Below are positions 27,728 to 36,449 of a DNA stretch of 64,000 bases, in pieces. Positions within the stretch are counted from its first letter, which is position 1. Each line of letters opens with the position of its first letter. The notes beneath the pieces are model-generated. The model did no database searches. It was not told where the DNA came from and was given only the letters and a program-made list of their open reading frames with translations. Origin of the DNA: Alteribacillus sp. YIM 98480 (GTDB taxonomy: Bacteria > Bacillota > Bacilli > Bacillales > Marinococcaceae); NCBI RefSeq assembly GCF_009765375.1, contig NZ_VTOK01000002.1:326766-390765 (forward strand), in the 5' to 3' direction. A program made the position numbers and the translations under genes.

Positions 27728-28870
27728 ATGAAAATTGTATCCATAGAACCAACACCTAGTCCGAATACAATGAAGTTAATATTAGATGAATCCTTGCCTT
27801 CAGGGAAAAGCAATAATTATTCTGCTAAAAACATAGAGGATGCTCCTGATTTTATTCAGCCGATTTTAGAGATTGAGGGTGTAACGGGAGTGTATCATGT
27901 TTCAGACTTTATGGCGGTGGAGAGGCATCCTAAATCAGATTGGAAAGCACTTCTTCCTAAAGTTCGGAAAGTTTTTGGAGAAAAAGATGTTGAAGAAGAC
28001 CGGCAGTCTAATGAGCAGGGAGAAGCATTTGGTGAAGTGCAGATTCAAGTTCAGGCTTTTAAAGGGATACCAATGCAATTAAAAATAACAACGGCAGATG
28101 AAGAAAAAAGACAAGGACTGCCAGAAAGGTTTCAGGAGGCAGCTTTTGCTGCGCAAACAGAGAATGACAATGTAGTTATGCAAAGAAAATGGGAAGATCA
28201 TGGTGTACGCTATGGAAATGATTTAGAGTCGATCGGTAAGGAAGTAGCAGAAGAAATAGCGGCAGCCTATCCAAAAGAAAGACTTGACCGTCTCGTGAAC
28301 ATGTCGCTAACTGGTGAAGAACAGGCACAAAAAAATGCTAGCCGTTACATCAAAGTTACATTAGATATGCTAGATGATCCGGATTGGAAAAATCGTTATG
28401 CAGCACTAGAACAAATGGACCCTAAAGAAGAAGATATTCCAGTGCTTGAAAAAGCTTTACAAGATGAAAAATCTTCAATTAGACGTCTTGCCGTCGTATA
28501 CCTTGGAATGATTGAAAAGCCTATTGTATTACCGCTTCTTCGTCAGGCGATGCAAGACAAATCTGTAACGGTTAGAAGAACAGCAGGTGACTGCTTTTCC
28601 GACATTGGTGATACAGCCGGTATTCCTGCAATGATTGATGCATTAAAAGATAAGAATAAGCTTGTACGCTGGAGAGCGGCTATGTTTTTGTATGAAGCAG
28701 GAGATGAAACAGCAGTGGAGCCTCTTAAAGAAGCCGTAAATGATCCGGAATTTGAAGTAGCTTTACAAGCTAAAATGGCTCTTGAAAGAATAGAAGGCGG
28801 GGAAGAAGCCAAAGGTTCGGTTTGGAAACAAATGACTGAAAAAATGGCTGAAGGAAGAAATAATAGTTAA
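27728..28870 (+). CDS. ypgR: NifU N-terminal domain/HEAT repeat protein (YpgR, CvfC-like)
   Basis: 380 aa. Residues 1-85 form a Nfu N-terminal domain (SIEPTPSPNTMKLILDE); a middle linker region follows; residues ~220-355 are HEAT-like repeats (VRRTAGDCFSDIGDTAGIP, VRWRAAMFLYEAGDETA). This is the layout of B. subtilis YpgR and the staphylococcal conserved virulence factor C. The Nfu cysteine pair for Fe-S transfer is absent, so it is unlikely to be a classical scaffold. Biochemical role is unknown. GGAAAGGAG lies rather far (14 nt) upstream. Confidence 0.85.
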   Translation: MKIVSIEPTPSPNTMKLILDESLPSGKSNNYSAKNIEDAPDFIQPILEIEGVTGVYHVSDFMAVERHPKSDWKALLPKVRKVFGEKDVEEDRQSNEQGEAFGEVQIQVQAFKGIPMQLKITTADEEKRQGLPERFQEAAFAAQTENDNVVMQRKWEDHGVRYGNDLESIGKEVAEEIAAAYPKERLDRLVNMSLTGEEQAQKNASRYIKVTLDMLDDPDWKNRYAALEQMDPKEEDIPVLEKALQDEKSSIRRLAVVYLGMIEKPIVLPLLRQAMQDKSVTVRRTAGDCFSDIGDTAGIPAMIDALKDKNKLVRWRAAMFLYEAGDETAVEPLKEAVNDPEFEVALQAKMALERIEGGEEAKGSVWKQMTEKMAEGRNNS

Positions 28871-28916
28871 CAATAAAAATAAGCTGACGTTAACAATGTT
28901 GTGCTGCTTGAACGAA

Positions 28917-28953
28917 AAGGCCGTCTCCCGCAAATATTAGAGACGGTCTTTTT
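28917..28953 (+). terminator. Terminator after the NifU-N/HEAT gene
   Basis: GGCCGTCTC / GAGACGGTC with a ~12-nt loop and TTTTT. Confidence 0.8.
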
Positions 28954-29158
28954 ACACTTGTTAGGAAAGTATAAAATTTATGGAAAACAGTATAAGTAAA
29001 ACTACGGCATTTAACGTACAGTATTAATGCCGCTGCTGCCACAGGACGTGGCGTTATTAGGCGGTGTCCTTATATTATATATCGCTGCCAGCCCAGTTTT
29101 TCTAAAAATAAACGGCTAAGCAATTAGGAATGAAAAGACACAGCAGGAGGCGTTAATA

Positions 29159-29371
29159 ATGACAAAGGAAGAAATAAAAAGTATATTAAAAGAAAAACAA
29201 ATGGAAGAAGCGCTTGAATTGATTGAAGAGGCAGAAGCGGGTGAACTTGAAGAATTAGAGTTGGTACAATCCTTAGGGCTGCTGCGGGATCCTGCCCTAA
29301 ATGAAGAAGTAATACGTGTACTGCAAGAAGAAGGTGTTTCCATCATATATATATCAGACGAAGATGTTTAA
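29159..29371 (+). CDS. Small acidic protein resembling sigma-factor region 1.1
   Basis: 70 aa, very acidic, predicted all-helical with a short beta end (VSIIYISDEDV). The plan, helices then E-E-G-V-x-I-I-Y-I, resembles the sigma-70 region 1.1 fold seen as stand-alone small proteins in some bacilli. This is a fold-level impression only. GCAGGAGGCG precedes the ATG, and the gene sits 18 nt before the YdbS-like gene, so they are probably cotranscribed. Confidence 0.55.
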   Translation: MTKEEIKSILKEKQMEEALELIEEAEAGELEELELVQSLGLLRDPALNEEVIRVLQEEGVSIIYISDEDV

Positions 29372-29389
29372 AAAGAGAGGAAGCAAAAA

Positions 29390-29869
29390 GTGCGTGGTCA
29401 ACCAACACATCGAATATCAAAAAAAGCATTATCCGTATGGCATTTAAAAGGAGTAATAACAACCGGGCTATTATTAATCATACCAGCTGCATTATTTTTT
29501 TTCACTTACAGATTTCAATTTCCACTTTTTTATGTTTGGACAAGCGGAATACTTGTTGCTGGATATGGTTTGTGGAAAATTATTGTATTGCCAAAAATTC
29601 GGTGGAATATGTGGCGGTATGAAGTATATGACAAAGAAATAGAACTTCTGCGTGGAGTGTTTATTATACGGCACACACTTATTCCGATGACACGCGTTCA
29701 GCACGTTGATACAGAACAAGGTCCAATTTACAAAAAATATGGACTGACGACTGTTACGATCTCTACCGCTGCTGGAGTACATGAAATTCCTGCTTTATCA
29801 GAAGGAGTTGGTAGCAGACTGCGAGACAAAATTGCATATTTAGCAGGAACGGAGGAGAGCGATGAATAA
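29390..29869 (+). CDS. ydbS: PH-domain membrane protein YdbS
   Basis: 159 aa, the same length as B. subtilis YdbS. Two membrane helices (about residues 20-60) are followed by one bacterial PH domain (bPH2) with RWNMWRYEVYDKEIELLRGVFI and TVTISTAAGVHEIPAL. GTG start after AGAGAGGAA. It overlaps ydbT by 8 nt. In B. subtilis ydbS-ydbT are sigma-W genes giving resistance to certain bacteriocins; no sigma-W promoter was identified here. Confidence 0.85.
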   Translation: MRGQPTHRISKKALSVWHLKGVITTGLLLIIPAALFFFTYRFQFPLFYVWTSGILVAGYGLWKIIVLPKIRWNMWRYEVYDKEIELLRGVFIIRHTLIPMTRVQHVDTEQGPIYKKYGLTTVTISTAAGVHEIPALSEGVGSRLRDKIAYLAGTEESDE

Positions 29870-31295
29870 TTGGCACAAATTGCACAGCGCCTCCATTTTA
29901 TTACTGTTTACATCCAAAGTGAAAGATTTACTAATTCCTTTATTGTTAACTTTATTTGCTGGCGGTACAAGTTATGGGTCTCGATTTTCATCTTTGCTTT
30001 TTCCTGTACTAATTATCGTTATTTTGTTGTACAGTATCCTATACTGGGCGTCGTTTAGGTATCAATTTGATGAAGGTGAGCTGAGAATAAAACAAGGCAT
30101 CTTTATCAAAAAAAACCGCTACATTAGAAAAAATAGAGTACAATCTGTAGATATTGTTACCGGAATGTTTCATAGGCTGCTGAAAGTAGAAAAAGTTAAA
30201 ATTGAAACGGCAGGAGGAGGAATGGAGCCTGAAGTTGAATTAGCAGCAGTCAAACAAAGAGAGGCGCAATTTATTCGTGCACAGCTTAAAAGCGTTGAAG
30301 TACCAAACCAGTCTGAAGGTGAGGAGGTACAAGAACTCGGACGGTCTACGCAAAGAAGTTTTTATTATAAAGTGCCATTAAAATCAATTATAATAACAGG
30401 ATTAACTTCAGGAAAAGTAGGCCTTGTTTTTTCAGCAGCTGCTGCTCTTATTTCTCAAATTGATCAATTTCTACCTCGGGGATTTTACGAAAATTCTATT
30501 GGTGTACTCATTTCTAAGGGAGCTGTCTTTTTGACAGGTCTATTACTAGTTGTCGCATTTATTGCATGGATCATTTCTATCTTTATTACAGTAATTCAAT
30601 ATGGTAATTTTGAGATTGCCAAAAATGATAAAGAATTAATTATTTCTCGAGGATTATTAGAAAAAAGACACTTGACATTACAATTAAACCGGATAACAAG
30701 CGTACGCTATGTGTGCAATCCCTTACGGCAATGGCTTGGTGTTTGGAGTATTTACGTCGATAGTGCAGGGGGAGGCTCTAAAGAAGAACAGCTTTCTACA
30801 TTGCTTTTGCCGCTTGGCAGCAGAAAAGAAATTGATCATTTGATGAAAGAAGTGCTGCCTTATGCCAAAATGCCAGAAACAATCCAGCCTTTACCCAAAA
30901 AAGCTGCCTTTCGCTATATTATTCGTACATCAATTGTTTGGTGGCTTCTCGCTTTTCCGGTTATGAGTTTCCTTCCAAATGGCTGGGTGTTTTTTGTACT
31001 GCCGCTCTCTTTTTCTTATTTGGGCTGGCTTAGATATAAAGACAGTGGTTATACGCTTTGCCGGAATCAGTGTGTATTACAAACGAGACTTTTTAGTTTA
31101 TCTTGTAATATACTTCCAAAAAATCAAATTCAGTCCATTACTTATCAGCAAACTTTTTTTCAAAAAAAAAGAAAGTTGTACACATTATCAGCAGATATTT
31201 TATCAACTACCGGGGGCCGTACATTTCAATTAAAAGATATGGAAGCAGATGAGGATCAACATATTTTTGAATGGTATAGAAGAAACAATATATAA
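29862..31295 (+). CDS. ydbT: PH-domain membrane protein YdbT
   Basis: 477 aa with three repeated units, each two membrane helices then a bPH2 domain (starts near residues ~15, ~165 and ~355). Repeat signatures are RYQFDEGELRIKQGIFIKKN, NFEIAKNDKELIISRGLLEKR and DSGYTLCRNQCVLQTRLFS. It partners YdbS. The 8-nt overlap suggests coupled translation. A good terminator follows. Confidence 0.85.
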   Translation: MNNWHKLHSASILLLFTSKVKDLLIPLLLTLFAGGTSYGSRFSSLLFPVLIIVILLYSILYWASFRYQFDEGELRIKQGIFIKKNRYIRKNRVQSVDIVTGMFHRLLKVEKVKIETAGGGMEPEVELAAVKQREAQFIRAQLKSVEVPNQSEGEEVQELGRSTQRSFYYKVPLKSIIITGLTSGKVGLVFSAAAALISQIDQFLPRGFYENSIGVLISKGAVFLTGLLLVVAFIAWIISIFITVIQYGNFEIAKNDKELIISRGLLEKRHLTLQLNRITSVRYVCNPLRQWLGVWSIYVDSAGGGSKEEQLSTLLLPLGSRKEIDHLMKEVLPYAKMPETIQPLPKKAAFRYIIRTSIVWWLLAFPVMSFLPNGWVFFVLPLSFSYLGWLRYKDSGYTLCRNQCVLQTRLFSLSCNILPKNQIQSITYQQTFFQKKRKLYTLSADILSTTGGRTFQLKDMEADEDQHIFEWYRRNNI

Positions 31296-31330
31296 AAGCT
31301 GCAGGAAATACTTCACTGCAGCTTTTATTA
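31293..31330. terminator. Terminator after ydbT
   Basis: AAAAGCTGCAG / CTGCAGCTTTTATTATT, an 11-bp stem with a ~12-nt loop. It starts inside the ydbT stop codon and is symmetric enough to serve the opposing gene. Confidence 0.8.
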
Positions 31331-31347
31331 TTCATTAAAGAAAATTA

Positions 31348-32346
31348 TTATGATTCGTAGTCCTTGCTGTAAGCATTTGTATAAGTGGAGATACTTCTTT
31401 CTCCGCTGTCGGTAGTACATTCAAACCGGTCAAATACGTAATCTTGGGAGTGAGTACGTAATATCCGTTCGTAATGATGCTGGATAAGTAATGTTTTACC
31501 TGGCTTTCGAAAGGTGAGGAAATTTACACCTTTAAAAGAAGATACTCCTTCTGATTGCAATAGTTCATATAATAATCGATTGTGGCAATCTTCTAAGTGG
31601 TTTCTTTCAAATCCAAAAGAGTGGATCCTCTGCCAAAGACTTTTACGTGCAGGGTGTTCCAATTCGTTTAACAGAATAGTAAAGGGCTGGAATTGCTCTT
31701 TATGAACTCTTACCGAATCGTTTTTCTTTATTTTATATTCTTTCCCTTTATGGTCTTGAAAAATAAAGCGGTTTTTATAGGTAACCGGAACCCATGTATT
31801 ACTTGATTTTTGAATTTCAAGCTCAAATGGACAGCCTTCTAACTCCAGCGTATCTCCATTTGTTGGTTCAATAAGATGCACATCTCCTTGATTTTCTTGG
31901 ATTTGATAATAAATATAATTTTGTTCCTCTGTTTGGTTTTCCTCTTTGTTTAATGACAGGGACGGTATAGTAATCTGGCCGTAAACGGAACCAATATCTT
32001 TCCATGTCTGAGCGGTTTCTAATTGTTGCTTAGAAGCAGTGTATAACTCATTGATAGTTGTTTGTATAGCTTGCACAACGGAATCGTTGAAAGACATATC
32101 CCATTTCTTATCCGGTAAATGGATTTTTGAACCGGGGACGGTAACATAAGCATTCTTTTTTTCATCAATAGTATCTGCTGCATGCAGTTCTGGTGTTTGG
32201 GCTACTCCGAGGATGAAAACTTTTCCAGACCAAGTTTTTTTAGGAGGAGTAAATACCTCATCTAAACGACCATAAAAAACGCCTTCTATTCCTTTATCAA
32301 CCAGGACGGTGCTGCCTTTATGTTTAGTAGCTTCTGTACGATTCAT
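31348..32346 (-). CDS. Unrecognised cytoplasmic protein (332 aa)
   Basis: 332 aa from the ATG at 32346, chosen because GTGAGGG lies 5 nt upstream; the longer start at 32358 is within this site. No signal peptide or membrane segment. Residues ~10-50 look like a small beta-barrel (STVLVDKGIEGVFYGRLDEV), a helical segment follows (~90-115), then a mixed, W/H-rich C-terminal half with KSLWQRIHSFGFERNHLEDC. I recall a Bacillus DUF family with such proteins but cannot name it safely. Flanked by ydbT and a repeat-bearing gap. Confidence 0.6.
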   Translation of the reverse strand: MNRTEATKHKGSTVLVDKGIEGVFYGRLDEVFTPPKKTWSGKVFILGVAQTPELHAADTIDEKKNAYVTVPGSKIHLPDKKWDMSFNDSVVQAIQTTINELYTASKQQLETAQTWKDIGSVYGQITIPSLSLNKEENQTEEQNYIYYQIQENQGDVHLIEPTNGDTLELEGCPFELEIQKSSNTWVPVTYKNRFIFQDHKGKEYKIKKNDSVRVHKEQFQPFTILLNELEHPARKSLWQRIHSFGFERNHLEDCHNRLLYELLQSEGVSSFKGVNFLTFRKPGKTLLIQHHYERILRTHSQDYVFDRFECTTDSGERSISTYTNAYSKDYES

Positions 32347-32571
32347 GTAAACCCTCACTTTTGGTTGTCGTTTTTTTTAGTTTATTTCTCGGTGTGAATT
32401 TCCGTGTTCCCTTGAATTCGAGGGAGGGCAGAAACGCACGCCAAATATGAATAAGAATAAAATGTGTCAATCTTTCCGGATAGATATAATAGAGCGTAGT
32501 TAGTTATTAACACATTATTTATAGACATATGTATACGTCTCATTGAGAGATTATCTGAGAAATTTGAACAT

Positions 32572-32644
32572 GAGGCTGTCCCAAAAGGATTTTTCACTTT
32601 AGGAAAGTTTAACTTTATTAAAGGACCCGACTTATGGGACAACT
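32572..32644. repeat. Short MITE-like element
   Basis: About 73 bp flanked by imperfect inverted ends, GAGGCTGTCCCAAAAG (32572-32587) and CTTATGGGACAAC (32631-32643). The interior 32595-32629 is shared with 17589-17623. The GAGGCTG-CCC start recalls insertion-sequence ends common in Firmicutes and the end of this window (63937). The remaining bases between 32347 and 32711 hold a terminator and no gene. Confidence 0.4.
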
Positions 32645-32660
32645 GTTTACTTCATTATAC

Positions 32661-32693
32661 GAAAAAAAGGGGTCTTCCGGCAAGAAGACCCAA
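32661..32693 (-). terminator. Terminator after the MBL-fold gene
   Basis: On the minus strand GGGTCTTC / GAAGACCC with a short loop, followed by CTTTTTTTCG. Confidence 0.8.
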
Positions 32694-32711
32694 TAATGAA
32701 AATGGAATAAG

Positions 32712-33650
32712 TTATTTGGAGAGATAATCAAAAATCCCCATTGCTGATACGATAGCGTCCATTTTAATAATAGTAACGAGAGGATGATCATCTGCAAGGT
32801 GATCCAAAGAATAATGCCTTAATACATCTTGTCCTAATCGTTCAGCTAATACTCCAAAGTCTAGACCTTCTCCTTTAACAGCTTTTCCTTTTTGAATAAA
32901 GTACGGAAGCCAAAATCTTATTTGTCTTTGTATTTCATCGATATTTTTAGAAGCTCCGTAATGACCGAAAAATATAGAAGAAGGCTCGTATGAAAGTATA
33001 AGTTTAAGCGATTCTTCCATTTTGTCAGGGTCAAATTGATTGGGAGAAGTGGATGGCAAATAAATTTCTTTTTGAAGATTATTTGCATCCGTATATTGAA
33101 TACCAATGGTGTCCCCGGTAAAAATTCCATTACTGCGTGAATCTATAATGCTAAAATGATGAGCGGCATGCCCCGGCGTGTCCAGGAAAGTGAACGTTCT
33201 TTCAGAAGAGATGGAAAGTGTCTCTTTATGATTTTTAATAATAATTTTTTCTTCTGCAATAGGAACAACGGGATCAAATAAAGATTCGAATCTTTCCCCA
33301 TAGACTGCCTGAGTCCCTTTTACGAGACGAGCAGGATCAATTAAATGCCTGAGACCGCGGGGGTGGACCACCACTTTAGCATTTGGGCAATCTTTTAAAA
33401 GTAGACCAACTCCTCCTGCGTGATCAAGATGGACATGAGTGACAATTATATATGTAACTTCGTCTAGTGATCTTCCCAAGTGCTCAATACTCTTTATTAT
33501 GCGGGGGACAGCCAGGCTCGGTCCAGGGTCAATTAATGTTAAGTCTTTTTCATTAATAATATAAGTGCCGGTCCGATTGGGCAGATGAAGGTCAAACCCA
33601 TCTGAAATCCAAATATCATCCGTAATAAATTCTGGTTTTTTCCAATTCAC
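32712..33650 (-). CDS. Metallo-beta-lactamase-fold hydrolase
   Basis: 312 aa. The zinc motif HVHLDH is His72, His74, Asp76 and His77, with later ligands in PGHAAHH (about 162), GIFTGDTIG and FFGHYGASK. The fold is glyoxalase II/MBL-type, cytoplasmic, with a C-terminal helical extension. Substrate unknown; probably a thioester or lactone hydrolase by family. Lies alone on the minus strand; the XpaC/TelA-type pair is upstream, 119 nt away. Confidence 0.82.
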   Translation of the reverse strand: MNWKKPEFITDDIWISDGFDLHLPNRTGTYIINEKDLTLIDPGPSLAVPRIIKSIEHLGRSLDEVTYIIVTHVHLDHAGGVGLLLKDCPNAKVVVHPRGLRHLIDPARLVKGTQAVYGERFESLFDPVVPIAEEKIIIKNHKETLSISSERTFTFLDTPGHAAHHFSIIDSRSNGIFTGDTIGIQYTDANNLQKEIYLPSTSPNQFDPDKMEESLKLILSYEPSSIFFGHYGASKNIDEIQRQIRFWLPYFIQKGKAVKGEGLDFGVLAERLGQDVLRHYSLDHLADDHPLVTIIKMDAIVSAMGIFDYLSK

Positions 33651-33769
33651 AAGATATCATGCCTCCAATGTAAGGGTTTTCCTTTATGGGTGGAAAGAAG
33701 CGGGCGAACAGGCCCGTCTTCAGGCTGTATGGCATAACGTTTTAATATATTTTTTGTCGGTTAATGGCA

Positions 33770-34708
33770 TCAATCGAACATATTTTTATTCTGTTTTCCC
33801 GGGTACCGTTTTTCGTATAATTTTAATAGCTGTTCCATTTTTTCTACTTTTGTGTGTTCTGCCTTCTCTCTTATTGTGCGGATGTTTACTTCCATTTTAG
33901 TGAGCGTTTCATACAGCTGTTCTGTTTGGGCAGTTTTCAAATCCGAAGAAAGAGATAAATAAGTCTTAATTAAGGATGGTACATCTCTTTGAAGCAGCCG
34001 CTTTAAAGTGTACTTTTCCTCTATATCGAGCAATTCATATACGTTTCCAGTACGTTCGGTTTCTTCTAGAAGTCTCTTTAGTCGATTTTCTATTAATTTC
34101 CCGAGCTTATCATAATGATTTGCTAAAAATTCTTCAAGTTCTCTAATGTATGGATAAGGTTCCTCTGAAGATTGAATTAACTCTTTATCTTCCATAGAAT
34201 CAGGAAGAGAAGAAGCGGTAGGATTAGCTGATGTTTTTTCAATCAAACCGCCTAACAGTGCATCATCAAGAAGTTCAAATTTATAAAAAAGGCCCTCAAA
34301 ATATCTTGATTTTTGAATACTCCGTACAAATGTCTGGCCGTTTTTAATATATTGAACAGTTGCCTCTTTAAAGCGGTTTGGCCGTTTTTTAGACAGATGG
34401 GTTTTACGAAGGTATTCAATAATAATTCTTTTTTTTATTGCTGCTTCTGATTTTGGAGTTTCATAGCTTAATAATTTCATCCGTTTTTGATTGATTTTCA
34501 AACGAAAATGAAATGTTTTACCATTCTTTTTGAATGTTTGCGCAGATTTTACTTGTTTGCCGTGATGAATCAAGCGATCCAACGCTGCTTCTGTGTCTTG
34601 AACAAGCACTAAACCGTGCGCATCCGAAAAGATATGGTCATCCACTGGCCTTAAATGGTCCGGCAAAAACTTTTCGAGCCAGGGATGAGTAAGCCAGTCT
34701 TTTGTCAA
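33770..34708 (-). CDS. XpaC-like protein paired with TelA
   Basis: About 312 aa. The C-terminal ~120 residues (EYPYIRELEEF-like region, then DVPSLIKTYLSLSS and ...IRTIREKAEHTKVEKMEQLLKLYEKRYP) resemble XpaC, the usual operon partner of TelA/YaaN. The N-terminal half (basic, with HFRLKINQKRMKLLSYETP) is not recognised. The start is set at TTG 34708, because AGAAGGTGG overlaps the alternative GTG at 34717 and is correctly spaced from the TTG. Located 43 nt downstream of telA and probably cotranscribed. Confidence 0.65.
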   Translation of the reverse strand: MTKDWLTHPWLEKFLPDHLRPVDDHIFSDAHGLVLVQDTEAALDRLIHHGKQVKSAQTFKKNGKTFHFRLKINQKRMKLLSYETPKSEAAIKKRIIIEYLRKTHLSKKRPNRFKEATVQYIKNGQTFVRSIQKSRYFEGLFYKFELLDDALLGGLIEKTSANPTASSLPDSMEDKELIQSSEEPYPYIRELEEFLANHYDKLGKLIENRLKRLLEETERTGNVYELLDIEEKYTLKRLLQRDVPSLIKTYLSLSSDLKTAQTEQLYETLTKMEVNIRTIREKAEHTKVEKMEQLLKLYEKRYPGKQNKNMFD

Positions 34709-34751
34709 CGCGACCACCTTCTTAAACGATGTTCAAAGGCTTTAGTACACC

Positions 34752-35789
34752 TTATTCCAACAATTTTGTTTTCATTTGGTTATTTAGTTCATCTAATTCA
34801 GAAATAAATTTCTTTCCAGTTTGTACTATGCGTTCATTCGATTGCTCCGTCATTTGAATGGCGGCATACACATCTTCATATGCTTTTCGAAAGGTTTCAA
34901 TTGCCACAGCAGGTTCTTCTAGTGTTTTTAAAGTGTCTTCTGTGTTGCTTTTCAGCATTTCTGCGTTGCTTAGGATCATATTTTCTGTGGCTTCGTTTAC
35001 GCTTTGAACAGCATTAATCACTTTACGCTGATTGCCAAGGGCAAGCTGAATAGAGGCAGTAACAGTAATGATGTTTTTTGTCATCGTAATGGCATTGAAA
35101 ATAGCTTCTTCTAATTTCTCATTATTATCTAATATTAAATCAACCGAAGCTAAAGACTGCTGTAAGACCATTACTGCCTGGGTCATGTTTTTTATTCTTG
35201 AGACCACTTTTTGCTGCCCCTTTTGAAGTGCACTCGAGTTGTCCCGCCATTCTTCTTTTGTCATTTCATTTTCCAGCATTTCATTTAACGTTTTACCGGT
35301 TTGTATCTGTTCTTCTAGGTCAGATATTCGTTCTTTTGCAGTCTCTTTTAATTGTTCAAGCATAACATTATCTTCTTGAAGTTTATCTCTGCCTGAGAGC
35401 AAACCTTCTATAATATTCTCTACTTGAGCTTCAACGGTATCGTACTTTTTGGCGTATTGTTCGATTGGATTTCTTCTTAATATTTTATTCCAGGTTTTTT
35501 TCCATTTTCCCTCTTTTAAATAATCAGGTTCTAGCTCTCCAACCATGCCTTTTAATTCATGAAGTTTTTCCGGGAGTTCATTATCTTTTTGATTCATCAT
35601 TTCTCGAACAGGTTTTTTTAAAGCATCTAAAGAGTCGCCTGCTTTTTGTTGTTCTGCTTCTCCAAGTCCTCCAAGTGCGGACACTAAATCCTCAGAACTT
35701 TCTGCGCTTTTAAATCGTTCTAAAAACTTTTCTGCCTTCTCTTTGGCTCCGCTCGTTTCAGCAGGATGGTTGTGTGGTTCCTGGGTCAT
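34752..35789 (-). CDS. TelA-family toxic anion resistance protein
   Basis: 345 aa, helical throughout. The family core is visible: NPIEQYAKKYDTVEAQVENI, LLSGRDKLQEDNVMLE, and VIQLAL-like ITVTASIQLALGNQRKVINAVQSVNEATENMI. Family members include TelA of tellurite-resistance plasmids and YaaN of B. subtilis. Their mode of action is unknown; they often accompany TerD/XpaC-type proteins. GGAGAGCGC precedes the ATG. Strong promoter not identified in the 229-nt gap before the divergent gene. Confidence 0.85.
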   Translation of the reverse strand: MTQEPHNHPAETSGAKEKAEKFLERFKSAESSEDLVSALGGLGEAEQQKAGDSLDALKKPVREMMNQKDNELPEKLHELKGMVGELEPDYLKEGKWKKTWNKILRRNPIEQYAKKYDTVEAQVENIIEGLLSGRDKLQEDNVMLEQLKETAKERISDLEEQIQTGKTLNEMLENEMTKEEWRDNSSALQKGQQKVVSRIKNMTQAVMVLQQSLASVDLILDNNEKLEEAIFNAITMTKNIITVTASIQLALGNQRKVINAVQSVNEATENMILSNAEMLKSNTEDTLKTLEEPAVAIETFRKAYEDVYAAIQMTEQSNERIVQTGKKFISELDELNNQMKTKLLE

Positions 35790-36018
35790 TTAGCGCTCTC
35801 CTTTCTGTTTATGCTTATATATAAAGCGGTCACAACGCTGATAAGTTTTTCGTAGGATAGTAATATTATATCATTTATTGCCAGGTTTCGTCGTATATCA
35901 CTTTTCATTATTGTGTGATTTAGGTACGATGTAGTCTACAATAAAGTTTCGGAAATAAAAAATTATTTTCTTAAAGCTTGAATTTCGATATATTTATACT
36001 AGGGGGAGTGTATGGGGA

Positions 36019-36432
36019 ATGTTTAGTAAATATCTCACGCTTCAAGAAGCAAATGATCTGCTCCCGTCCGTTAGGGAAGAATTGGTACATCTTCAATCTT
36101 TAGAGCGCGAATGTAAAACTGTTCATCATCATCTTAAAGCTGTTAAAAAGGGTGCTTTAGAGGAAGTGACCAGTAGAGAAGAAGACATTTTTCTTCTGGA
36201 AACAGGGGTCGATTTTTTAGAAATTCAAGCCCAATGTTACGTAAGCCAGTTAGAAAAAAATGGGATTTATATCAAAAGTATTGATGAAGGACTGGTTGAT
36301 TTCCCTGCAAAAGTAGAAGGAAATCCAGTACTGCTTTGCTGGAAACAAGGTGAAGAATTTATTACTCACTATCACCATTTATTTGAATCTTTTAAAAAGA
36401 GAAAGAAAATTTACAGCACGGATGATAGGTGA
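36019..36432 (+). CDS. DUF2203 family protein
   Basis: 137 aa. The opening FSKYLTLQEANDLLPSVREELVHL and the ending VDFPAKVEGNPVLLCWKQGE are the two conserved parts of DUF2203, joined by a helical hairpin. The C-terminal part (EEFITHYHHLFESF) contains conserved histidines. Function unknown. GGGGGAGTG precedes the ATG. The NRDE gene follows 17 nt later, likely in the same operon. Confidence 0.8.
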   Translation: MFSKYLTLQEANDLLPSVREELVHLQSLERECKTVHHHLKAVKKGALEEVTSREEDIFLLETGVDFLEIQAQCYVSQLEKNGIYIKSIDEGLVDFPAKVEGNPVLLCWKQGEEFITHYHHLFESFKKRKKIYSTDDR

Positions 36433-36449
36433 GATAGAAGGAGGTTAAG

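Noticed and set aside
29027..29119. 30-codon frame (MPLLPQDVALLGG...) before the small acidic gene
   Set aside because: No ribosome site; the sequence looks like an intergenic repeat remnant (GCCACAGGACGTGGC) known to me from other bacilli.
32382..32642. 86-codon minus-strand frame near the MITE-like piece
   Set aside because: Runs through repeat sequence and has no ribosome site.
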